The notes beneath the pieces were generated by a model. It had not been told where the DNA came from. It saw nothing but the letters and a program-made list of their open reading frames with translations, and made no database searches. Made by a program: the position numbers and the translations under genes. DNA of 64,000 nt from Anodontia alba (lineage: Eukaryota; Mollusca; Bivalvia; Lucinida; Lucinidae), in NCBI GenBank assembly GCA_964016985.1, contig OZ024828.1:969501-1033500 (forward strand), read 5' to 3'. Positions 20,915-34,600 of this stretch are shown piece by piece (the stretch's first letter is position 1; each line of letters opens with the position of its first letter).

Positions 20915-23900
20915 GTGAGATTTCATAGTTTCAGTTTTTGAGTACAGTTTCTTATTTCTTGGGACTTATTTTCTCCCCAGTATTTGGATAGACGCATAGC
21001 TCTTGATAAGGCACTTTTTCAAAATAAAAATTTCTGTATTTTTCTTATTTCTCAATACATATGTTGTGGGTACTCATTAGAAGCGCCTCGCTGAGGCGCT
21101 TCTAATGAGTACCCACAACATATGTTTTGGTTGAGAAATAAGGAAACTATTTACTTGATATCCACTCTTATCTAGACCTATGTAGACATGCCTGAGCAAA
21201 CAATGTTAACCCTTGTCCTGCTGAACCCGGATATACCCTGCCTTTGCAAACAGTGTAGATCCAGATCATTTGGCTTCTGAAGAAGCCAACTGATCTGGAT
21301 CTGCACTGTTTGCCATTCAGTATTTGAATTTATATCAACAACCTGGATTAAGTAATCTGATTGGCTGAAAATTTGAAAAGGGAGTGGCATCTTAATTTAT
21401 TCAGCAGGACAAGGGTTAAGCAGATCCAAAGACATAAAATACGCCATCTGATTAGGGTCTGTACTGACCCCCTTTAACCCCACTTTTATATAGTAAAACT
21501 GGGGTTTACAGGGGTATACATTATTTTTCTTATTTCTGCTCAAAAATAGATTGTGGGTACTAGTTAGATCTGCCTCATTGAGCAGAAATATGAAAAATAT
21601 CAGAAAATTTTCATTTTTTGGTTTTCATTTTTTTGATGGTAACATTTTCAGTGCCGGCCTCGGTGGCTCATTTGGAAGTGCGTCTGACTGGAAACCAGGA
21701 GGTCGCGGTTTTGACCCATGCTGAGGTCGACAACATTCTTTCGTGGAGATTGATCGTGAAATATTTTCTATGGACATTCTCTCCCGCAGATTCAAGAAGA
21801 GCAGCTGTCAGTTTATGGCGAAAGATGTGCACAATACTGGTTAACAGCTAAGAGGACTAAGCCTGCCCAGTAAACGTTTGGTTTGGTAAACTGACTGCGC
21901 TCGACATGACCCTATGGGGTTGACTGGGCTGTAAAACCTCAACACAAACAAACAAACATTTTCAGTATATTTGAATAGGCATGTTTTTGTAATGACATCA
22001 GCAGTCAGTAAAAATGATTCATATCTCCAGATAAGGTGATTTTTTTCAACCTAAAAGTACTGATAAATGTCATATTTCTCCATGAAAACTGATGTTTTGG
22101 TTCTCATTAGAAATGCCTCACTGAAGCACTTCTAATGAGTACCAGAACAATATGTTTTCATGGAGAAATAAGAAAAATATTATATGGATACTCTCTCTTA
22201 TCTGGAGCTATGTGATTAGTTTCCAGGGCCCAGTTGTTCAAAGCTAACGACATCGTTAGTTAACGATTCGTAAAAATTTATATTGCGTAATACGCAAATA
22301 TGCTGAAATTTTTTGCTGAAAAAAATGTAAAAGCTACACATTTTTTCAGCAAAAAATATCAGAATATTGTATATTGAATCCACTAAAACAGTTAAAGAAA
22401 TGACCCTTAACAAGCTCGTTAAGCTAACGATGCTTTGAACAACTGGGCCCAGTTTTATAACAAGTATGGTAATAAAGCAATTTAGGTGTCCACATATTAA
22501 AAAGTTGTCAGTGAAAAAATACTTCAATCCTATAGCTAAGATGGTTTTGCCAACCAAACAAAAATTGGAGTCAAATATTTTTATACCCCCTGCATATTGT
22601 GTTTTGTAGGGGGATATACTGTTTTCACATTGTCTGTCCATTTGTCTGTCTGTCAGTTACATTTTGGTTTCTGAGTGAGGGGTGTCTAATAAGCACTGTT
22701 TATTGATATTTCTTGTTCTTATATATCTCCTTGAAAACATATGACATTTGCGTGTCCGACTGAAGAGTAGGAGGTTGTGGGTTCAACCCCCACTGGGTTG
22801 GCAACATTCTTTTGTAGAGATTGATCATGAAATATTTTCTACTGTCATTTTCTCCCTTCCACTCATTCAAGAAGGGCAGTTGTCAGTTTCTGGCAAAAGA
22901 ATGTGCACAATACTGGTTTACTGTTTGGAGGACTAAACCTGCTTAATAAAAGTGTGGTTAGGTAAACTGACCACACTCAACATGACCCCATTAGGTTGAC
23001 TGAGTCGTTAAACCTCAACACAAACGAAATCTAAAAAAGTTGATTCTGTTGAGTACCCCCATATTTTTGTAGAGAAAAACCAATATTTATCTTGATACCC
23101 CTGTATCTTGAGTTATGACGCTATTTTCTATGACAAAATGTGGAACATGAATGTTTAGTGGGAGAAATAAAGAAAATATTTCAAGATGTTGTGTGCTGAA
23201 ATGTTCACCAGCAAAGCCACTTTTGATGAATACCTGGCTCGAGATAAGGTGTTGTCTTATCATGAGAAAAGTATATTTTTATGCCTCCGCATCGGATGAT
23301 GCTGGGGGCATATAGTTTTTTCGGTTTTCCGTACGTGGGTCCGTGCGTACAAATGTACATCTGTCTATATGAATGTGTGTACATATGTACGTACATGATC
23401 CTGTTAGACTCAAGTTAAGGCATTTGTACCAGGTAGAATTTTGCAGTTTTATAGTCAGGTACCCCACATTGGGGGCATCCGTGTACTGTGGACACATTTC
23501 TAGTTTTTTCTTATTTCTCCATAAAAAAACATGTTGTAGGTGCACTTTAGAAGCTCCACAGGGATATTGTTTATCTGGAGCCATGGAATATCTAAATACA
23601 TTATTCAATCTTATTACTGCATATACCCCTATAAGCGCACTGTCAAGGAATTTCATAGGGTTAAAATTACAGTCGGTGTACTTTTTGTTTGCATCTTTAT
23701 AAAGCCGTATGTTGCGGAAACCCATTTGAATTGCATTGACTTGTTAATGCAATACCAATGGGTAGCCACAACATATGCCAAGGATTTATAAAGAAAATCA
23801 GAAACTAGAGCAAGTCGATGGCGCACCATCGCGTGTCCCCGCACCAGCGCCATTGCATATCTCTATACACATCAAAATTCCAAATTCTTTCCTCCAGTCC

Positions 23901-25231
23901 TCATTCATAGGGCGATTACCTGTGACAGTTTCAAGGTTCTTAGCTCAAAAAGCCTCAGAGGAGTTGTGTGACAATAAAAAAAAAAGGACTGAAAATCCTA
24001 TTTTTTGACCTCTAGTGACCCCCAGACATGCCCCCGGGGCAAACTTTTTGCACCCCTGTATTCTAGTTTTCATTACCTTTGATTTGATATGCAACATGAC
24101 TGTTTGTACAAAATGGATTTTGGACCCTTTGCGGCCCCACCCCTCTGGCCCTGCACCAAGGGGTTACATCAAAATTCCGAATGTGTTCCTCCAGTTCTCA
24201 TCCATAGGGCTGTCGCCTGTGACAGTTTCGAGATTCTAGCTTAAATGGTTAGGAGCAATGGTGTAACATTACAGACGGACGGACGGACTGGTGGTATCAC
24301 AATATTCCTGCTTTTTCTTTGAAAAGCGCAGGGATAAAAAGACAAACTCACAAAACATTAAATAAATCATTTGCTCATTTTGCTTTTGGAAGATGTAGCA
24401 TTCGTAAGTAGTTTAGCCGAACTTCAAGCCCAGCAAACACACAGCGTTGTTTCAAAGTCGCTGCAACGTCGTGACGTTGCAGCGACGTTGTAACGACGTT
24501 GTTTTTTTGCTGGGAGGCTCGAACATATTTTGGACCATAGAAATTTGTTCTAGACATGGGTAGCTTGGGGGTGGTCGGGAGTGGCAATGGCGTCGTGTAT
24601 CTTACGTCACCGGGGCGTCCAACTGAAATTGGCTTACAGTTGGGCAAGGCCTGCTATCCTTGTAGCAGGTAAGGGTAGAGGGGGAATGTTTTTATTTCTT
24701 CTGTTTCTTCAATTTCATTCCTGTTCCTATTTCTTCCCTAATCGTCTCTTTCATCTCCTCTACTATCTCTTCTATCTCTTTTCTCCCTTTCTCTGGGAGA
24801 CGACACAAAATGACCCACAAGGGTTGACGTGTCGTTAAACCCCAACACAATCAATGCTTTTTAAGCATTCTTTAAGTAGATGGATACATATTTTACATCA
24901 AGTTTTCCCAGTAATTTTGAAAAACCTGTGCAGTAATTTATTGAAAATTTGTTCAGTATCGATATATTTTTTTTAATTTCAGAGCAGCTGTTCATTTTCT
25001 TCATTTATAACAAGAAACAACAGAATAGAGAACAGTGCAGAAGGGCACTCCTCATAAGGGGCTTGGCAGAGCACTCTGTAATATTTTTGAAAAAAAAACA
25101 AAAAAACCTTGTGAAATGTCAGTTAATTAAATCCACATTGCTTAGTACTGGTTTCTACCCAGGAATAAAGAGGGCTACATGGAAGATTAGTACTAGATTA
25201 CTAAATGTGTTACCCTCTATAAATAAAGTCA

Positions 25232-25263
<32 letters not shown>

Positions 25264-28200
25264 GGGGATTAGATTCACTTTCAAGGGAGACAACTTGGTA
25301 AAATTGTTTTGCCTCCTTTCTGAAAAGGGATCTACCCTAACCCTTGTCATGCTGAATAAATTAAGATGCCACACCCATTTATAATTTCCAGCCAGTCAGA
25401 TCACTTGATCTGGGTTTTTGATAGAAATTCACATATTTAATCACAAACAGTGCAGATCCAGATCAGTTCAGAAGCCAACTGATCTGGATCTACACTGTTT
25501 GCTAAGTCAGGGCATGTCATGTTTAGCAAGAGAAGGGTTAAAATGATAAAAAAATGCTCCCTTTAGATCCATTTTCAGAAGGGTTTTTTTGTATAGGAAA
25601 GTAAACATGACAGCAAGAAGTTGTCATCCTTGTAAAAAATGGCAGAAAATCTGGGCCCAGTTGTTCAAAGTGTCTTAGCTATACGAGCTCGTTAAGGATC
25701 ATTTCGTTAACTGTCTTAGCAGATTCAATACACAGTATTCAGATATTTTTTGCTGAAAAAAATGTGAGTAGCTTTTCCACTGCAAAAGCTACTCACATTT
25801 TTTCAGCAAAAAATTTCAGCTTATTTGCGTATCACTCGATGTAAATTTTAACGAATCGTTAACTAACGACATCGTTAGTTTTGAACAACTGGGCCCTGAT
25901 ATGTATCCAATCCCCCTAAAAACAACAACAACAACAACGTTTATTTCCTAAAATATTTGCATATTAAATACAGTTATGATTGTTGGAATTAAAAAGAAAA
26001 CATTACGAAAACACGCCTATTCAAATATATAAAAAATCTCACCTCCAAAAACTGAAAACTTTCATATAAAAAAAACTCTAATATTTTTTACATTTTCTGC
26101 TCAAAACACAGATTGTGGGTATTCATTAGAACTGCCTTGATGAGGCAGTTCTAATGAGTACCCACAATCTATGTTTTTGGGTAGAAATAAGCAAGATAAT
26201 GTATACCCCTGTAAACCCCAGTTTTACTGTATAAAAGTGGGATTTAAGGGGGTCAAAATTATATAGGCATGTTTTCGTGATGTATGCCTTATTTGCTTTC
26301 CAGTTCACAGCCTAAAATGAATCCAGGATATCCCCAGGGACAGGGTTACCCTGGAGGAGCACAGCAAGGTGGTTACCAAGTTGGATATCAGGGAGCCCCT
26401 CAGGGTTATCCTGGTGGACAGCCTCCACCAGCTGGAGCATACCAAGGTGGTCCTCCACCAGCTGGAGCATACCAAGGTGGTCCTCAACCCCAGGGGCCTT
26501 ACCCTGGGGCACCACCCCCAGCAGGAGCTTACCAAGGTGGTGCCCCTGCAAGTGGTGGAGATATTCAAGTGCAGTGGAAGGGAGAAGTGCCAGAACAGGA
26601 TGTAGATGATAATCCAAATGCTATGCCTGCCCAGCCCACAGCCCCACCCCTGGAGAAAATGGATACTGTGGCAGGGTATGGTAATGTGGGGTTTGATTCA
26701 GGTAAGACTTAAATTTCAAGATCTTTATTTGTTATTTCTAGGCTTGAATTGGTGCACAAGGCATAGGTAGTGTCAGCCTGAGTGGTTCAGTAACCAGAGT
26801 GTCTGCCCTCAGATAGAAATGTTACATGTTTTGGTCAATAACATGGTTTTAAATTTGGTACAGTAAATCTCCTAAAATTTCAAACACTTTATTCCATACT
26901 CCTTTTGCACTAGGCACAGGTGATGCCAGTCTGAGTGGCTCTGTAGCCAGAGTGCCTGCCCTCAAAGCGGAATGTTATATGAGTGGTCCACAGCAGGGTT
27001 TTACTTAGACTTTATAAAATTAGTACAGTAATTGTCCTAAAATTTTGAACACTTTATTCCACACTTTTTTGGCCTAAATTTTGCTTTTTATGCAGCTGTT
27101 TCTTAAAATACTGAGTGAAATGGCAAACAGTGTAGACCCTGATCAGACTGCTCCTGAAGGAGCAGTCTGATCTGGGTCTGCACTGTTTGCATATGCCATT
27201 TTGTCAGACACTGTAGTGTACAAAATTTTAGGACTTTTACTGTACTATCTGCTGTTTGGCTGGATGCTTAGAATTAGGAAAAAGAGCTAAGAATGGTCAC
27301 ACTAGTGTCAGTATAATGTCACTACTGGTGGTATTATGTCAATGTTTCTGGGACATGATATTGCCCAGTAATGTCACTATAAAAGCGCTTATAGCCATAT
27401 AAAAATGTATTATTGTGACATATGCAGACAGGGATGGCCCATAACGGTCTGTGCTTCTAGAAAGTCTGATCTCAGTCTTCACTGTCCTCTAACAGAGTCT
27501 TTGGATATGGCAGAATGTACTAATATACAAAGTTGCAGTTTTTGTTTTGCATGTGCATTAGCATGGGCGACTTAATAAGCATGCAAGTTTCCATCCGTAT
27601 GTCTGTTTGTTCTACCTTAAAGTCCATCCTAGTGTCTCCCCTAGCTACCACCTTAACACAGGCTGTCTCATTTGCAAAACTTTTCAAGGCGTATGATTAT
27701 TTATATGTAAATGGAATATTTTGAAACTGCTTTGATGTAAAATCTGCATGTTTTTAAATGCAAGGCATTCTGATTTGTAATGGCTAATATTCCCATAAGG
27801 GATAATCAGGCCTTGTAATCAGATACCTGACAGTTGGCTTTCTTGTCACCATTAGGGCAAATATCCCTGTAAGGGGTAGTCAGCCTAGTAAGTCATATTC
27901 TGCACGAATATTTCAGTCCCCAGAACAAATGCATGGAAAATTTAGCATCTTATATATTTCAGTGTAGACCCAGGTTGCAGTACCTCTTATTTGATATGTG
28001 AAAAAGTTTTCATTTTGCACTGGAAAAAAAGTCAAAACGGGAATAATGGATTACCCTTCTCCGGGTGAAATAAAATTAAAAATTAGCCGCATGTTTTTCA
28101 AGCCCACACCTATTTTTTCCGGCGCAGAAATGAAAGTGGTTGGGAATAGCATTGTCAAATTTTTCAAAATATGTCTATGAAATTGACTAAAAGTAAATAA

Positions 28201-28643
28201 ATCAGGAGAACTTACCTGTTTGTTGACATTTGGTTGACTTGCAAGTCATGGCTGGAAGTTTACATAAAGATTTTGAGTGCATAACCACCGGTTACCCCTC
28301 ATGAGATTACCAGGTGTGATATACAGAGGACATGTTAAGGAGTAGTTGGTGATAGTTCAAGGACAATTTTTTTTTTATTTCTCCTAAAAATGTAAGTTGT
28401 GGGTACTCATTAGAAGCGCTTAGCTGAGGTGCTTCTAATGAGTACCCACAACATTTATTTTCATGGATCACTCGAGAAAATTGTCCCAGAATTATGATAG
28501 AATACTCCTCCTTAACAACTCCTTTGTCTACCATTACAGCACCCCTACCACCCCCTTCTTATGATGAGGCAATGCGACAAGAACCACCTCAGAGAGAAGC
28601 TGTCTCAGGGTAAGTTTTGATTTGATATTTTGCCTCCCCTCTA

Positions 28644-28696
<53 letters not shown>

Positions 28697-31600
28697 CCTC
28701 CTATATCCGGATATTGTTTTTTTTTGGTGTGGATCCTATAGCATTAGCATTGGCATCATGACAGTTTCTTGTGTGTGCCATATCCGTTTAACAGACTGGC
28801 ATTGTTTATCAAACTTCATGTGTAATTAGATCATACCTTAGATGTATAATTGGATCATATCATAGAGTTGATAAGATTTAGATGACCTTGACCTTGTTTC
28901 AAGGTCAGCCATGTGACTTAGAATGTCTGAGGGTGGGGGTGGAAGAGATACGGGGGTTGGCATCTGTTTTCTCTAAAAACAAATGTCTAGTTTTGCATAG
29001 AATTTTGATATATTAAGAGAGGATTGGAAAAGAAAGTGAATCAAAATAGATGGGTTATCACATAATCACTTCACCATTGTAGTCTGGAGACCCCTAAAAG
29101 GGTACTTGGCAAACAGTGCAGACCCAGATCAGATGCCATCGGTCTCGGTGGCTCGGTTGGATGCGCGTCCGACTGGAGACCAGGAGGTCGCGGGTTCAAC
29201 CCCCACCGAGGTCGGCAACATTCTTTCGTGGAGATTGATCATGAAATAATTTCTACGGTCATTCTCTCCCTTCCGCTGATTCAAGAAGGGCAGTTGTCAG
29301 TTTCTGGCGAAAGAATGTGCACAATACTGGTTAACCGCTTAGAGGACTAAGCCTGCCCAGTAAACGTGTGGTTAAGTAAACTGACTGAGCTCGACATGAC
29401 CCCACTGGGTTGACTGGGCCGTAAAACCTCAACACAAACAAACAGATCAGATGCCGCAGAATGCTGCATCTGATCAGGGTCTCCACTGTTTGCAAATAGT
29501 TAAACCATTTTTCTCTAGGAATATCTATATCACATAGCCTTAAATACCTGAAATCGAAATTAGAATTTTCCAATATATAGTGTGGCAGATTTCAGTCAGT
29601 CTGCAATGGGTTAAAATTATGTAAACAGCACCATAAAAAATCTACATCTAGTTTAGTAGTAATGTCAGTGTGGTGAAGAGATATCATATTTTAACTTTAG
29701 CACTTTTTGGGCAACTTCAATGGATGACAAATTGATGCTGTGCTTCATATTTTCTCCAGAAAATAGGGTTTAATTGTTGCAGATCATCATCTTAGGAGAC
29801 AATTTGCAGGAAATTTCAGTTCCAGTTTTCTGAGAAAAATATTTCAAAATGTCATCTTTTGTTCAGCATGCTAAGTGTTAATGGCATCTGACATGATCAC
29901 ACTTTGTCTTTTTTTTTTTTTATCTTGGAATTGATTCATGTAATTTTCAGCAAGCTCACAGTCTAGGAGTCTAGGGACACTGCTAAATTAGTGGTCTGAT
30001 CAGGGTCCACTCTGCTCTTCAGTATACATTACCGTACATTATGTCCAGGCTCCATAGCGTAGTTGATTGCTCAACTGACTGCAGATCTGGGGTCTCAAGT
30101 TTGAATCCCAGCTCCTACACATAATTTTTGTGGAGATTGATCGTAAAGTCATTTTCTGTGGTCATTCTCCCCCTTCAGCTGATTGAAGAATGGGGCAGTT
30201 GCCAGTTTCTGACAAAAGTATGTACTCAACTGAGAAAACTAAGCCTGCCCAGGAAAAGTGTGAGTACCGGGTAGGTCAGCTGACCAGCTCGATGTGACCT
30301 TTAAAGTATTGACTAGGCCATAAAAATCCAACTCATATAAACATATTTTACAGTATCCACTAGGTCTGTAACTGCAAGGAAGATCTTGATCATAGGACAT
30401 GGAAGTGCAACACAGCTCCAAATAAGGCATTTTTTCCAAGCTGAAAAATACTGATATTTTCTTATTTCTGCAGCAAAACATATGTTGTGGGTACTCATTA
30501 GAAGTGCCTCGCTAAGGCACTTCTAATGAGTACCCACAACATATGTTTTTATGGATAAATGAGAAAAATAATATGTGGATACCCCTCTTATCAAGAGCAA
30601 TGGTGCAAGCTAATCTGAGCCTTTCTTGCCTGTATATGGCATTAGCATTTAATTCTCCCATCATGCACTATTAGTTTTCTTAACCATTTGTATGTTGAAA
30701 GGAACTTTATAAAGTGTTTTCTATCTAGATTGCCACAGATACGTGAAGAGGAGGCTCGTGAAGCGTTACTAAGTTTTGTTGCAGAACATTGTTGCTATGG
30801 TAAAGGAGCTGCGAGAGAACTGAGATTTACCGATCTCAGACATAGTAGTGCCTTTCATGTAAGTATCCCAATGAAATTTGGGGAAGGTAGTGAAAACCAG
30901 CCTAGTTCAAGATAAATGCTTTTCTCAAACAAAAAGTATTTACATTGTATATTTTGTAGCTCTCACCTGAGCACGAAGTGGTCATGTTGAGCTTTTCGGA
31001 TACCGTGATGTCCATTGTACGTGTGGACGTCAGTACATCATGACGTCAGGACATCCAGCAACTTTTGCTTGTGTTAATTCTAGAGGGCATAGATTTGATC
31101 CATTCTTTATGAAACTTTCTCAGACTGTTCATTGTTGGAAGTTGGAAACTGGGTCATGTCATGTCAAAACTAGGTCACTAAGTCAAATCTTAGAAAAACC
31201 TTATGTACACAATAGAGACTCCCAGTTTCTGTCTGTAGTGTGTTCTTTGTTTCCAAAAGCAATTTTTTTTACTTTTATTTCATTTTTCATTGAATCTTTG
31301 TGAAACGTCGTCAAAATGTTTGTTTGAACAATAACTAAGATAAGTTTGAATTTGGGTCATGTCAGTTTTAAAATAAGTAACTAGGTCAAATTGAATAACC
31401 TTGTGTACACAATAGAGGTTTCATTTTTCAATGAATGTTCGTAAAAGTTTGTCAAAATGTTTGTTTTGACAGTATCTAGGCCAAGTTTGAATGAGGGCCA
31501 CACCAGATAAAAAATAGGTCAGTAGGTCAAATCCTAGAAAAATCTTGTGTACACAATAGCTGCTTCCTTTTTCTTTGAATTACCGTGAAACTTTGTCAGA

Positions 31601-34600
31601 ATGTTTTTATGAACAATATTTAGTTCAAGCTTGATTATGGGTAATGTTGGTTCAAAAACTAGGTCACTGGGTCAAATCATTGAAAATCCTTGTGTACACA
31701 ATAGAGGCTTCATTTTCCAATGGATCTTTGTGAAACTTTGTGATAAAGTATATTTGTCTTGATGATATCTCGATGAAGTTTGAATATGGGTCATGTCAGG
31801 TCAAAAACTAGGTCACTAGGTCAAATTTATTATAAACGTTGTGTGCACCCTAGATGCCACAGTTTTGTTTCAAACTTTCAATCATCATCAGAATGTTTGC
31901 CTTGATGACATCTTGTTCATGTTAAAATGTAGGGTAAAAAACTAGGTCACTAGGTCAGATTTTGTTGAAACGGCATATGCCACAATTTTACATCAATCTC
32001 CGTGAAACTCCATCAAAATATTTGTCTAGATGATATGTTAATCAAGTTTGAATATGGGTCATTTTGAATCAAAAACTAGGTCACTAGGTCAAATTTCTTT
32101 GAAACCTTGTGTGCTCTCTAGAGACTAGAGGTTTACTTGAATTTTAGTTAAACTTCATCGGAATGTTTTTCTTGATGATATCTTTGTTGAGTTCAAATGC
32201 GGGTCATGTGGGATCAAAAACTAGGTCACTAGATTAGTTTTTGTTGAAACCTTGTGTGCCCTCTAGAGGCCACAGTTTTGCTTTAATATTCATGAAACTT
32301 CATCAGAATATTTCTCTTGTTGACACCTCGTTTAAATTTGAATATGGGTCATGGCAGATTAATAATGAGGTCACTAGGCCAAATTTTGGTAAATCTTTGT
32401 GTGCACGCTAGATGCCACAGTTTTACTTCAAGTTTTATGAAACTTTATCAGAATGTTTGTCTTTCTAATTAATACCTCAGTCATGTTTGAATATGGGTCA
32501 TGTGGGATCAAAAATAAGGTCGCTAGGTCAAATTTCATTAAAACCTTGTGTGTAGTCTAGATGCTGGAGGTTTGTTTCAGAATTGATGAAACTTTTTCAG
32601 AATGTTTGTCTTGATGTTACCTTGGTCAGATTTGGAAATGGGTCATGTGGGGTAAAAACTAGGTCACTAGGTGAGATTTCATTGTGTGCACTCGAGAGGC
32701 CAAGTTTTGCTTCAGTCTTCATGAATCTTTATCAGGATGCTTGGCTTGATGATATCTCAATCAAGTTCAAATATGAATCATGTCAGGTCAAAAACTAGGT
32801 CACTATGTCAGATTTCATAAAAATTTGGTGTGTACTCTAGAAGCCAAAGTTTAGACTCTTTCTTCATGAAACTTCATCTGAATGTTTGTCTTAATGCTAT
32901 CTTAATAAGTTCCAAATATGGGTATTCGTTAGTCTTTCATTACTGACAATGACCAATCCTAATCAACTGTGTGATGTGTTATTATTTGTGTGTTCTAAGA
33001 TGGCTGATGAGACCAATCTTAGCTCTAAACAGCCTGTTGCAGATAGACCAAGAGAGGTCTGAGGAAGAAAGCTTTGTTGGTGATGCCTTAGCTCTGGCTT
33101 TCCGCTGTGCACGTTTCTGCTCGGCTTCGCTGATTCTTTTTGCTTCGTATTCACCAGCTCCCCTTTTTATGAGGCCTTGCCACTTTTTACGATCCTGTGC
33201 AATCTGTTCCCATGACTCTGTTGGTATGTTGAAGTCTTTAAGGGAGGCTTTGAGGGTGTCCTTGTATCGCTTCTTCTGACTACCATGGGAGTGTTTTCCT
33301 ACTTGAAGTTCTCCATAGAGGATTTTCTTTGGCAAACGCTCTTCAGGTATTCTGGTAACATGGCCTGTCCATCTTAACTGTGCTAATTTCAGAAGAGTAT
33401 GTATGCTCTGCATCCCTGCCCTTTTCAGGACTTCTGTGTCTGGAATCCTGTCTTGCCACTTGATCTTTAGAAGTTTTCTAAGACAGCTTGTATGGAAGTG
33501 GTTCAGTCTTTTGGCACGCCGTTGGTAAACTGTCCAAGTTTCGCATGCGTATAATAGTGTTGGCAGCACTACCAATCTATATACTTTCAGCTTTGTGTCA
33601 AGTCTGATTCCACTTCGGTCCCAAATACTTCCATGTAGCCGGCCAAATGCTGCACTAGCTTTGGCAATTCTAGCATTGACTTCATCATCAATGTGCACAA
33701 CTCTAGACAATGTGCTTCCAAGGTAGGTGAACTTGTCTACCACTTGCAGTCGTTGACCTTTCACTGAGATGGTAGGCTCCTTGTAAGGCTTTCCAGATGC
33801 TGGCTGATATACTACCTCAGTCTTTTTGATGCTGATTGTGAGATCATAGCTGTCACATGAATCAGATACTTGATCCACACCTTTTTGTATTTTCTCTTCT
33901 GTTGGAGCACCCTTTGCCATGTCGTCAGCAAAGAGGAACTCGTCTAGCACATCTGTCTGCACCTTGGATTTAGCTTGCAATCTTCTTAGGTTGAAAAGTT
34001 TCCCATCAAAGCGATACCTAATAGGTATACCATTGTCACCATCCTGGAAAGCATCTGTAATCATGGCAGAAAACATCATGCTGAACAGTGTTGAAGCTAG
34101 TACACAGCCTTGCTTAACTCCATTTATCACAGGAAATGGGTCAGAATATGGGTAATGTGGAGTCAAAACCTAGGTCACTAGGTCAAATTTCTTTAAAAGC
34201 TTGTATGAACTTAAGGAACCACAATTTTGCTTCAGTCTTCTTGTTACTTCATCAAAATGTTTGTCCTGATTATATCTCAGTCATGTTTGAATATGTGTAA
34301 TGTGGATGTCAAAAACTAGGTAAATAGGTCAGATTTTTTAAAAATCCACTGTGCACTCTAGTGGCCACAGTTTTGACCTGGTTTTCATGAAACTTCACCA
34401 GAATGTTTTTATGCTCCCCGAAGAATTTCGGGGGAGCATATAGTCGCCGCTTCGTCCGTGCATCCGTGCGTCCGTGTGTCCGTGCGTCCGTGCGTCCGTA
34501 CGTCCGTGTGTCCGTGCGTCCGTGCGTCCGTCCCGCTCTTGTCCACGCAAATTCTCGGAAACTGCTTGTCGGATTTCAATGAAACTTCATGGGAATATTA

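Larger units (their letters stand above)
31030..34408. repeat. Degenerate tandem array, ~145 bp unit (core of HINE-A)
   Basis: The phrase AGGTCACTAGGTCAAAT recurs about every 135-155 bases from 31170 to 32810, again at 34170 and 34320, and once at 36055 after the insertions. Units are diverged from each other, so the array is old. Confidence 0.88.

Noticed and set aside
22216..22641. 141-codon minus-strand open frame
   Set aside because: It covers the FB-F palindrome and a HINE-like start. The same peptide pieces recur wherever FB-F occurs, showing it is repeat sequence.
23279..23725. 148-codon minus-strand open frame
   Set aside because: It spans HINE-F and part of an FB-C MITE, so it is a chance frame across two transposons.
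26305..26617. Long antisense open frames opposite SSUH2 exon 2
   Set aside because: They are shadows of the Gly/Pro-rich sense repeats; the sense frame has splice support and family context.
29138..29230. tRNA gene
   Set aside because: A- and B-box-like sequences are present, but they head a ~305 bp SINE with a target duplication. No cloverleaf with a sensible acceptor stem could be drawn by eye.
31030..32930. Tandem array as a satellite or coding repeat protein
   Set aside because: Frames are not maintained between units, and the array has Helentron-like ends, so it is the core of HINE-A.
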